Shown: piece by piece, positions 1 through 4,801 of the stretch
How positions within the stretch are numbered: position 1 is the stretch's first letter
Layout: the number at the start of each line of letters is the position of its first letter
From: an uncultured Oscillospiraceae bacterium
Lineage (GTDB): Bacteria > Bacillota > Clostridia > Oscillospirales > Acutalibacteraceae
Direction of reading: 5' to 3'
Length of the DNA: 5,040 nt
Assembly (NCBI GenBank): GCA_900539845.1
Contig: UQDP01000035.1
Location: 1-5,040 of the forward strand
The notes under the pieces: generated by a model
Seen by the model: only the letters and a program-made list of their open reading frames with translations
Told to the model about the DNA's origin: nothing
Database searches by the model: none
Position numbers and translations under genes: made by a program

Positions 1-30
1 GGGCGGCAACAGCAAGTGAAATTTAGTGAT

Positions 31-71
31 AAAAAAGAAAAGGGCTGCCTTATAAAATAAGGCAAACCCTT
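31..71 (-). terminator. Rho-independent terminator of the rpsF-ssb-rpsR operon
   Basis: Read on the minus strand, AAGGG, a TTT bulge, GCCTTAT, a TTT loop, ATAAGGC, an AG bulge and CCCTT form a two-part stem (arms 67-71/40-44 and 57-63/47-53). It is followed at once by a T-rich run (TTTTCTTTTTT). It lies 17 bases after the rpsR stop codon, so it closes the operon. No rplI or other ribosomal gene follows within the 30 visible bases beyond it, in which I see nothing assignable. Confidence 0.88.
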
Positions 72-88
72 AAAGTATTTGAAATGAA

Positions 89-325
89 TCAGTCTGCGCT
101 GTAGGGAAGCAGAGCTATCTGACGAGCACGCTTGATAGCGATGGTGAGTTCCCTCTGATGCTTTGCGCAGGTTCCCGTTACGCGGCGGGGAAGGATCTTT
201 GCTCTTTCAGAAGTATATCTGTTGAGCTTTGAAACATCTTTATAATCGATGCATTCGCATTTATCCACGCAAAACTGGCAAACTTTTCTGCGGCCTTTTC
301 TTGCGCCGCCCTTGTTATAAGCCAT
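89..325 (-). CDS. rpsR: Small ribosomal subunit protein bS18, cysteine-rich (C+) form
   Basis: This is 30S ribosomal protein S18, 78 residues, the usual length. It binds 16S rRNA in the platform as a heterodimer with S6. The family core is plain: IDYKDV at 26-31, then [14 protein letters not shown] (39-52) and [12 protein letters not shown] near the C-terminus. It carries C16, C19, C23 and C25 near the N-terminus and C53 and H56 in the TGTCAKHQR segment, where other S18 proteins (E. coli, B. subtilis) lack the cysteine and have Tyr instead of His. C16, C19, C53 and H56 are likely zinc ligands; this matches the known C+ class of ribosomal proteins, but zinc binding is inferred. The ATG at 325 follows a strong AGGAGG (335-340) that overlaps the ssb stop codon; the gap to ssb is 14 bases. 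It is the last gene of the operon. Confidence 0.97.
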   Translation of the reverse strand: MAYNKGGARKGRRKVCQFCVDKCECIDYKDVSKLNRYTSERAKILPRRVTGTCAKHQRELTIAIKRARQIALLPYSAD

Positions 326-339
326 GATCAGTTTCCTCC

Positions 340-774
340 TTAAAATGGTAGATCGTCATCGTCGTCCACAATCTCTTCAAAATCACTGTTGTCTGCCGAA
401 GCATAGCTGGGAGCCGGCTGGCTGTAAACAGGATTTGTTGAAGTGCCGCTTTCCGCTTTTGAGCCGCAGAAAGAAACATTGTTTGCAACGACCTGAACGG
501 TTTTTCTCTTGTTTCCGTCTCTGTCCGTATAATTATCTGTTTGGATAGAGCCTTCTATGGCTATCATAGAGCCCTTGCGGAAATAGCGAGAAATGAATTC
601 GGCAGTCTGGCGCCAGGCGGTAACATCAATGAAATCGGCTTTTCTTTCCTCGCCGGATTTCTGATAATTCCTGTCGCACGCAACCTGAAAGCGAACAACG
701 GAAACACCCGAGGGTGTTGTGCGCAGCTCGGGGTCAAAGGTCAGTCTGCCCATAATGACAACAGAATTAATCAT
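340..774 (-). CDS. ssb: Single-stranded DNA-binding protein
   Basis: SSB protects single-stranded DNA in replication, repair and recombination and recruits partner proteins. The 144-residue product has the OB fold over about residues 1-105: [11 protein letters not shown], the VRFQVAC strand, the [14 protein letters not shown] segment (48-61) and the [12 protein letters not shown] segment. A low-complexity linker (about 108-132) rich in Ser, Ala and Pro leads to an acidic tail ending in DDDDDLPF, the classic protein-interaction tip. The ATG at 774 is chosen because GGAGGGG lies 6 bases before it and the protein then starts exactly at the family N-terminus; a TTG at 807 would add 11 residues and overlap rpsF. 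It sits 13 bases after rpsF and 14 before rpsR, so it is surely co-transcribed. In Bacillus this operon also has DNA-damage and competence control; no such site was recognised here. Confidence 0.97.
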   Translation of the reverse strand: MINSVVIMGRLTFDPELRTTPSGVSVVRFQVACDRNYQKSGEERKADFIDVTAWRQTAEFISRYFRKGSMIAIEGSIQTDNYTDRDGNKRKTVQVVANNVSFCGSKAESGTSTNPVYSQPAPSYASADNSDFEEIVDDDDDLPF

Positions 775-787
775 TTCGCCCCTCCGA

Positions 788-1078
788 TTATTCGCCCTTG
801 GCAACAATCAGCGAACGGAGAACGCCGTCCGTGATGTTGATTACACGGTCAAGTTCTGCCGGGAAGCTCTCTTCGCTTTCAAACTGAGCAACAATGTAAT
901 AACCCTCTGTTTCGTAGTTGATCGGATAAGCGAGCTTACGCTTGCCCCATTCCTCAACTTCGCCAAGAGTGCCATTCGCCTTGATGAGATCAGTGAACTT
1001 TGCCTTGAGAGTTTCAACCGCTTCCTCGCCTTTTGAAAGTGAGAAAACCAATACAAGCTCATACTTTTTTAATGCCAT
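788..1078 (-). CDS. rpsF: Small ribosomal subunit protein bS6
   Basis: This is 30S ribosomal protein S6, 96 residues, typical for the family. It pairs with S18 on the central domain of 16S rRNA. Family features are the N-terminal KKYELVLVF strand, the EEWGKRKLAYPINYETEGYY block (about 43-62) and the C-terminal INITDGVLRSLIVAK strand. The ATG at 1078 is preceded by AAGGAGGTG with 7 bases of spacing; a longer frame to 1129 would add 17 residues encoded by the GC-rich leader and has no family support. It is the first gene of the operon and is probably the site of S6:S18 feedback through the leader upstream. Confidence 0.97.
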   Translation of the reverse strand: MALKKYELVLVFSLSKGEEAVETLKAKFTDLIKANGTLGEVEEWGKRKLAYPINYETEGYYIVAQFESEESFPAELDRVINITDGVLRSLIVAKGE

Positions 1079-1155
1079 TCCTGTGCACCTCCTTCTGGAC
1101 TTTTGGCCCGGAATCATTGCCCCGGGCAAGGATTGCCGCCCTTATAAGGCTGGCT
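1079..1155 (-). promoter_or_regulatory. 5' leader of rpsF, candidate S6:S18-binding autoregulatory RNA
   Basis: The roughly 77-nt leader is far more GC-rich than the other intergenic gaps. On the minus strand GGCAA (1137-1133) can pair with TTGCC (1129-1125), and the same TTGCC can instead pair with a second GGCAA (1121-1117). In addition GCCCGG (1127-1122) can pair with CCGGGC (1111-1106). A CCG lies at 1111-1109, next to these stems. A conserved CCG presented beside a stem and hairpin is the published S6:S18 complex-binding motif in rpsF leaders. The exact fold could not be settled by eye, so the match is a reasoned candidate. Confidence 0.55.
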
Positions 1156-1160
1156 AAAGT

Positions 1161-1189
1161 ATTATAGCAAACAAGCCCCGCCCTGTCAA
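1161..1189 (-). promoter_or_regulatory. SigA-type promoter of the rpsF-ssb-rpsR operon
   Basis: On the minus strand the -35 box is TTGACA (1189-1184) and the -10 box is TATAAT (1166-1161), with an exact 17-base spacer. Both hexamers match the housekeeping consensus in full, as expected for a strongly expressed ribosomal operon. Transcription should start near 1155. The -35 box begins about one base after the T-run of the preceding terminator. Confidence 0.93.
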
Positions 1190-1190
1190 G

Positions 1191-1228
1191 AAAAAAATCA
1201 CAGCGCAGAAAATGTGCACTGTGATTTT
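1191..1228 (-). terminator. Rho-independent terminator after the membrane coiled-coil gene
   Basis: AAAATCACAG (1194-1203) pairs perfectly with CTGTGATTTT (1219-1228), with a further GCA/TGC stack inside after one mismatch and a 7-base loop. On the minus strand the stem is followed by a run of seven T. It sits 18 bases after the stop codon of the gene at 1247-1894 and insulates the rpsF promoter from it. Confidence 0.9.
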
Positions 1229-1246
1229 GGAATGATGAATGATTTA

Positions 1247-1894
1247 TCAGCCGTTTATTTCGGCAAGATTTTTTTCGTGCTCTGACTTTGCCTCTGCAAG
1301 TTCCTTTTGACGCTCGTTTTCATATTTTTCTATCTCATCGTCAAATTCATTATTTGGACTTTTCAATGATTCTATTTCCGCAATATACGAATTACGCTCA
1401 GCATAAAGTTCATTCAGCCGCGAGCTGTTATTTCCGTGCGACTCTTCGGATGCGATCCGAGCATTTACATCATAAAGCTGCGACTGATATTCAACCACTT
1501 TTTCGGCGTTTTTCTTTTCAATTAAATTCTTCATTGACTTTTGCGCCGCTACTTTTGTGTCATAATACTCATTAATGCGGGAAACTTCTTTTTCATAGCG
1601 GTTGTTTTCTTCGTCTATTATATTCTGCTTTGAGTTGTTACCATCAGCCCTAACAGAACTATTTGCACTTTCGTGCTCGGAACGTTCAGATTCCGTCCGC
1701 TGTTCAGAAATCTGTTCCTGCTGAGAAGATGATTCCTGTGTTAAAGAAACGGAAACAGAATCTTTCTCAGACGAAGTTTCAGTCTGACTACTGCTTTTCC
1801 CCCTAACGGCAAATACGATTATAAGGACAAGTACAACCGCAACAAAAGCCAGCGCAACTCCTCCGAAAACAGTTCCTTTTTTATCTTCCGTCAT
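1247..1894 (-). CDS. Hypothetical membrane-anchored coiled-coil protein
   Basis: I do not recognise a family. The 215-residue product starts MTEDKKG, then has one strong hydrophobic segment (about 9-30, GGVALAFVAVVLVLIIVFAV), followed by RGK. With Lys on both sides and no lipobox cysteine, a signal anchor is more likely than a lipoprotein, with the C-terminal bulk probably outside the cell; this topology is inferred. Residues 34-90 are a Ser/Gln/Glu-rich, low-complexity linker. Residues 91-213 are highly charged and helical, with repeated heptad-like hydrophobic spacing (INEYY, LIEKK, LYDVNARI, LNELYAERNSYIAEIESL), consistent with two coiled-coil helices split near GNNSS (154-158) and SPNN (179-182). 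There is no cysteine and no catalytic motif. The ATG at 1894 has AAAGGAAA about 7 bases upstream. The base composition seems more AT-rich than in its neighbours. It has its own promoter and terminator, so no neighbour suggests a job. Confidence 0.85.
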   Translation of the reverse strand: MTEDKKGTVFGGVALAFVAVVLVLIIVFAVRGKSSSQTETSSEKDSVSVSLTQESSSQQEQISEQRTESERSEHESANSSVRADGNNSKQNIIDEENNRYEKEVSRINEYYDTKVAAQKSMKNLIEKKNAEKVVEYQSQLYDVNARIASEESHGNNSSRLNELYAERNSYIAEIESLKSPNNEFDDEIEKYENERQKELAEAKSEHEKNLAEING

Positions 1895-1950
1895 TCAATG
1901 TTTCCTTTCGTGCCATCGGATTTCATATCAAATAAAAGACTTATATGTTT

Positions 1951-1980
1951 ATATTAATTCAATCCGGCATGTATTGTCAA
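1951..1980 (-). promoter_or_regulatory. Probable SigA-type promoter of the coiled-coil gene
   Basis: On the minus strand TTGACA (1980-1975) is a perfect -35 box, followed after 18 bases by TAATAT (1956-1951), a 4-of-6 match to the -10 box. The -35 box begins 5 bases after the stop codon of the MATE gene. Transcription would start near 1944, about 50 bases before the ATG. The strong -35 and fair -10 make this likely; the surrounding DNA is very AT-rich, so other -10 placements are possible. Confidence 0.65.
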
Positions 1981-1984
1981 CAAA

Positions 1985-3364
1985 TTAATTTGTTTCTTTT
2001 GTATTTGGCATCGATTTCATTACTTTTTTAAACTGTATTGAAAACAGGATCGCCGTAAAGCAGACGGCGATTACATCCGCGAACGGCTCCGCCATATAAA
2101 CGGCAGTTGTCTTATCCTGCGTGAAGATAAGGGGCATTATATAGATAAGCGGAATCAGCAGAATAAATTTACGCACAACGGCAACCGTGATTGACGCTTT
2201 TGCGTTGCCTATGGCGACAAAGGTGGACTGGCATGCCATCTGGATTCCGAATATCAGCGTTGCCGCCATATAGATTCTGAGGGCAGAGCGCGTGAAATCC
2301 ATAAGCGCTTCTTCGGAAGTGAACATCGCGGCGAATGCGCCGGGGAAAAGCATAACTGCAAGCCAGAGAATCACCGAATAGCACAGATCGGTTATAAGCA
2401 GCAGCTTAAAAGCCGATTTCACACGGTCCGCGTTTTTTGCGCCGTAATTATAGCTGATGATCGGCTGCGCGCCCTGACCGAGACCCTGCAGCGGCAGCAT
2501 GGCAAACTGCATAACGCTGGTGAGGATCGTCATAGCGCCTACCGCGATATCGCCGCCGTATTTCAGGAGCGACGAATTAAAGCATATGGAGATGGCGCTT
2601 TCGCTTGCCTGCATAACAAAGTTTGAAAGACCGAGCGCGAGCGCAGGCATGATTATTTTTGAGCGAAGAGGCATATATTTGGGCTTGATCTTCAGATTCG
2701 TTTTTTTACCGAAGAGGAAAGCCAGAACCCAGATGCAGGACATTGCCTGAGAAAGGATCGTTGCGAGCGCCGCGCCGCGCACACCCATATCAAAGCCGAA
2801 AATGAATACAGGATCAAGAATAATATTCGCAACAGCGCCGATCAGCACGGAGAGCATACCGGTTTTGGCAAAGCCCTGCGCGGTTATGAACATATTCATT
2901 CCCAGAGTGAGCTGAACAAAGATCGTGCCGACCGCATAGATATTCATATAATCGACAGCATAGCCGATCGTGTTTTCGCTTGCGCCGAATGCCAAAAGGA
3001 GATCCCTGTTCCAAATCAGAAGAACCGCGGTCAGAATAACCGAAATTATGATCTGCAAAATAAAGCAGTTGCCGAGCGTGCGCTCCGCGGACTCCTTATC
3101 GCCTTTTCCCATAAATATTGACGCCCTCGGCGCGCCGCCGTAGCCGACAAGTGCGGCAAACGCCGATACAATCATGATAAGCGGCATGCATACGCCTACG
3201 CCTGTGAGCGCATCCGCTCCGATATCGGGAATATGCCCTATATAGATTCTGTCTACAATATTGTAGAGCATATTGATCAGCTGCGCCGTGACCGTAGGGA
3301 CGGCAAGCTTAACAAGCAGCTTTCCCACAGGTTCCTTTGCCAGCATTTCATCGTCCTGATTCAT
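1985..3364 (-). CDS. MATE family multidrug/cation antiporter
   Basis: This is an integral membrane exporter of the MATE family (MOP superfamily), which uses a Na+ or H+ gradient to expel drugs, cationic compounds or metabolites; the substrate cannot be told from sequence. The 459-residue product has about twelve hydrophobic segments in two similar halves, the usual size. Family signatures include NMLYNIVDRIYIGH (31-44) in the first helix, the NIILDPVFIFG segment (180-190) and the QGLGQGAQPIISYNYGA segment (293-309) in the second half; the pattern is closest to MepA-like/DinF-type MATE proteins. The ATG at 3364 is chosen because AGAAGG lies 7 bases upstream (with AGGAG a little further); a TTG at 3397 would add 11 residues and lies almost on the predicted transcription start. 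It is a single-gene unit with its own promoter. No regulator gene is adjacent and no clear terminator follows it. Confidence 0.93.
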   Translation of the reverse strand: MNQDDEMLAKEPVGKLLVKLAVPTVTAQLINMLYNIVDRIYIGHIPDIGADALTGVGVCMPLIMIVSAFAALVGYGGAPRASIFMGKGDKESAERTLGNCFILQIIISVILTAVLLIWNRDLLLAFGASENTIGYAVDYMNIYAVGTIFVQLTLGMNMFITAQGFAKTGMLSVLIGAVANIILDPVFIFGFDMGVRGAALATILSQAMSCIWVLAFLFGKKTNLKIKPKYMPLRSKIIMPALALGLSNFVMQASESAISICFNSSLLKYGGDIAVGAMTILTSVMQFAMLPLQGLGQGAQPIISYNYGAKNADRVKSAFKLLLITDLCYSVILWLAVMLFPGAFAAMFTSEEALMDFTRSALRIYMAATLIFGIQMACQSTFVAIGNAKASITVAVVRKFILLIPLIYIMPLIFTQDKTTAVYMAEPFADVIAVCFTAILFSIQFKKVMKSMPNTKETN

Positions 3365-3402
3365 AATAACGCCTTCTCTCCTAACAGGATGATTCAAAGA
3401 AT

Positions 3403-3430
3403 ATTATAATGCAATACACATATTTGTCAA
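3403..3430 (-). promoter_or_regulatory. SigA-type promoter of the MATE gene
   Basis: On the minus strand TTGACA (3430-3425) and TATAAT (3408-3403) both match consensus, with a 16-base spacer. The start of transcription would be near 3396, giving a leader of about 31 bases. The promoter lies just beyond the pduL terminator, so the two genes are separately transcribed. No operator-like repeat overlaps it. Confidence 0.87.
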
Positions 3431-3455
3431 ACCACGGTGTGCCCATTCTGCAATC

Positions 3456-3487
3456 AAAAAACTCCGCCCGCAGGCATGCGAACGGAG
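3456..3487 (-). terminator. Rho-independent terminator of the pduL-like gene
   Basis: On the minus strand CTCCGTTCGCA, a TGCC loop and TGCGGGCGGAG form an 11-bp stem, including two G-U pairs, followed by TTTTTT. It begins 15 bases after the stop codon of the phosphotransacylase gene. Confidence 0.92.
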
Positions 3488-3501
3488 CGTTTAAGATAGT
3501 T

Positions 3502-4083
3502 TTATTTTATGATCTTTCCTATAGTGTTGGGAGCCATTCCTGCGGCGTTTGCTTCATCCGTGTCAATATGCATTGCCCAGCCTGCCGTTTCTGAAACACG
3601 CACAACAACATCGCCCAAAATCAGATTACGCTCATTTGAGGTGGGGATCTCTACCGAAACGATCTGACCGTTCGTAAGCCCTTCCCTTTCCGCGTCCTCA
3701 GGCGTTGCATGGATATGTCGCTTTGCAGCAATCACGCCCTCTTTTATCTCTATCTCACCCTTAGGACCGATGATTTTGCAGGCTCCGCTTCCTTCTAAAT
3801 GGCCGCTTTCGCGCACGGGAGCGTTAACGCCGATTGAACGCGCGTCCGTAAGGGAAAGCTCCACCTGTGTATACTTTCTGAGCGGGCCGAGAATCGTTAC
3901 GTGTGGGAATTCGCCCTTTGCCCCGATGACACGCACCTTTTCCTCAGACGCAAACTGACCCGGCTGGGAGAGCGCCTTTTTAAAAGTAAGTTCGCTGCCC
4001 TTGCCGAAAAGGGTGTCCATATCCGCTCTTGTAAGGTGCACATGGCGCGCGGAAATTTCAACCAATACCTCGTTTTTTTCCAT
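3502..4083 (-). CDS. pduL: Phosphate acyltransferase, PduL family (propanoyl/acetyl)
   Basis: PduL enzymes swap CoA for phosphate on propionyl- or acetyl-CoA, giving acyl-phosphate that acetate kinase can turn into ATP. The 193-residue product shows both duplicated beta-barrel halves. The first has VEISARHVHLT (8-18; H14 and H16), LSQPGQFASEE (39-48), the ILGPLRKYTQVELSLTD block (64-80) and a PVRESG motif. The second has GVIAAKRHIHATPEDA (116-131; H123, H125), LGDVVVRV (156-163) and MHIDTDEANAAG (171-182). The two HxH pairs and the MHIDTDEAN histidine correspond to the metal-site region of the family. The protein starts directly at the catalytic domain, without the N-terminal extension that targets microcompartment PduL proteins, and no shell genes are nearby. 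It is therefore likely a cytosolic acetate-fermentation enzyme in place of Pta (inference). The ATG at 4083 has AAGGAGA 8 bases upstream. Confidence 0.95.
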   Translation of the reverse strand: MEKNEVLVEISARHVHLTRADMDTLFGKGSELTFKKALSQPGQFASEEKVRVIGAKGEFPHVTILGPLRKYTQVELSLTDARSIGVNAPVRESGHLEGSGACKIIGPKGEIEIKEGVIAAKRHIHATPEDAEREGLTNGQIVSVEIPTSNERNLILGDVVVRVSETAGWAMHIDTDEANAAGMAPNTIGKIIK

Positions 4084-4103
4084 ATATGTTCTCCTTAACT
4101 GAT

Positions 4104-4124
4104 ATAATCATTTATCATGATTAT
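4104..4124. repeat. 8-bp inverted repeat over the pduL transcription start, operator-like
   Basis: ATAATCAT (4104-4111) and ATGATTAT (4117-4124) are perfect inverted copies around a 5-base centre (TTATC). The right arm touches the predicted pduL -10 box and the centre lies on the predicted start point near 4116. A dimeric repressor bound here would block pduL. The region is AT-rich, so chance is possible; no regulator gene is present in the window. Confidence 0.45.
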
Positions 4125-4151
4125 TTTATACTGATTTTTATTGTTTTTCAA
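4123..4151 (-). promoter_or_regulatory. SigA-type promoter of the pduL-like gene
   Basis: On the minus strand TTGAAA (4151-4146) and TAAAAT (4128-4123), each 5 of 6 matches, are spaced by exactly 17 bases. The leader would be about 33 bases. The -35 box shares its edge (4146) with the candidate -35 region of the divergent uracil-DNA glycosylase gene. Confidence 0.75.
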
Positions 4152-4160
4152 TAGAAAATT

Positions 4161-4169
4161 TGATATAAT
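4161..4169 (+). promoter_or_regulatory. Extended -10 promoter of the uracil-DNA glycosylase gene
   Basis: TGATATAAT fits the extended -10 form TGnTATAAT with a perfect TATAAT (4164-4169). The matching -35 region, TTGTTT at 4141-4146 with a 17-base spacer, is weak (3 of 6), as is common for extended -10 promoters. Transcription would begin near 4176, only about 10 bases before the preferred ATG. A second copy of TGATATAAT at 4100-4108 could give a longer transcript. Confidence 0.7.
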
Positions 4170-4185
4170 TTAGCAGGTGATGAAA

Positions 4186-4749
4186 ATGACGCTTGACGAA
4201 CTTGAAAAAGCGTGCCGAAACTGCACAAAATGCGAACTTTGCGGCGGAAGAACAAACCTTGTGTTCGGGCAGGGCAAAAAAGACGCGGACATCATGCTTA
4301 TAGGGGAGGGACCCGGCGAAAACGAGGACCTGCAGGGCAAGCCTTTCGTTGGCAGAAGCGGTCAGCTTTTGGATAAATTCCTTGCCGCCGTGGATCTTTC
4401 AAGGGATAAAAATGTTTACATCGCAAACATGGTAAAATGCCGCCCGCCGAAAAACAGGGATCCGAAACCCGAAGAGCAGGATATGTGCATCGGCTGGCTC
4501 AGGGAGCAGTTTAAAATCATACGTCCCAAAATAATCGTATGTGTCGGCAGGATATCGGCGCAAAAGCTGATCGACCCGAATTTCAGGGTCACAAAAGAGC
4601 ACGGAATGTTTATTGAAAAAAACGGTGTGCTGATGATGGGCACATTCCACCCTGCCGCCATTCTTCGCAATCCAAATAACAAGGAGCTTGCTTTTCAGGA
4701 CTGGCTGAAACTGCGAGATAAAATTCAAGAACTCAATATACAGATTTAA
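4186..4749 (+). CDS. Uracil-DNA glycosylase, family 4 (iron-sulfur type)
   Basis: This enzyme removes uracil from DNA, which arises by cytosine deamination or dUMP incorporation, and starts base excision repair. The 187-residue product is of normal length for family 4. It carries the GEGPGENEDLQGKPFVGRSG block (40-59) of the active site, the NMVKCRPPKNRDP segment, and the HPAAILRN motif (H155) near the end. Four cysteines in the family pattern, C13-x2-C16, C85 and C101, should hold a [4Fe-4S] cluster; C10 and C19 are extra. The cluster is inferred from the pattern. The ATG at 4186 is preferred because AGGTGA (4175-4180) lies 5 bases upstream; a GTG at 4177 or ATG at 4180 in the same frame would add three or two residues but have almost no leader. 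It is transcribed alone and divergently from pduL. Confidence 0.95.
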   Translation: MTLDELEKACRNCTKCELCGGRTNLVFGQGKKDADIMLIGEGPGENEDLQGKPFVGRSGQLLDKFLAAVDLSRDKNVYIANMVKCRPPKNRDPKPEEQDMCIGWLREQFKIIRPKIIVCVGRISAQKLIDPNFRVTKEHGMFIEKNGVLMMGTFHPAAILRNPNNKELAFQDWLKLRDKIQELNIQI

Positions 4750-4765
4750 TGATGCAAAATTTAAA

Positions 4766-4789
4766 GCCGCGCTGAAGCGCGGCGTTTTT
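4766..4789 (+). terminator. Rho-independent terminator after the uracil-DNA glycosylase gene, possibly bidirectional
   Basis: GCCGCGC (4766-4772), a TGAA loop and GCGCGGC (4777-4783) make a 7-bp GC stem followed by GTTTTT. On the minus strand the same hairpin is followed by TTTAAATTTT, so it may also end the convergent DUF1667 transcript, whose stop codon lies only about 13 bases from the T-run. Confidence 0.92.
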
Positions 4790-4801
4790 GTTTATTTTAC
4801 A

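Noticed and set aside
775..807. Longer ssb start at a TTG (position 807)
   Set aside because: It would overlap the rpsF coding region and add residues absent from the family; the ATG at 774 has a strong ribosome binding site.
1079..1129. Longer rpsF start at 1129
   Set aside because: The added residues are encoded by the structured GC-rich leader and by the ribosome binding site itself; S6 starts at MALKKYE.
324..1157. Plus-strand open frames opposite the ribosomal operon (324-548, 541-834, 719-1036, 942-1157)
   Set aside because: They lie antisense to well-identified rpsR, ssb and rpsF genes, have no recognisable protein features and no convincing ribosome binding sites.
1247..1894. Coiled-coil protein as a lipoprotein or phage tail component
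   Set aside because: There is no cysteine for a lipobox and there are no phage genes nearby.
3365..3397. Longer MATE start at a TTG (position 3397)
   Set aside because: It sits almost on the predicted transcription start and has no ribosome binding site; the ATG at 3364 does.
3409..3594. Small plus-strand frame (61 codons) over the MATE promoter and the pduL terminator
   Set aside because: It covers an identified promoter and terminator and the end of pduL, and has no recognisable features.
3502..4083. Bacterial microcompartment locus
   Set aside because: No shell protein or signature enzyme is present and PduL lacks the targeting extension.
4399..4728. Minus-strand frames opposite the uracil-DNA glycosylase gene
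   Set aside because: They are antisense shadows of a gene with clear family motifs.
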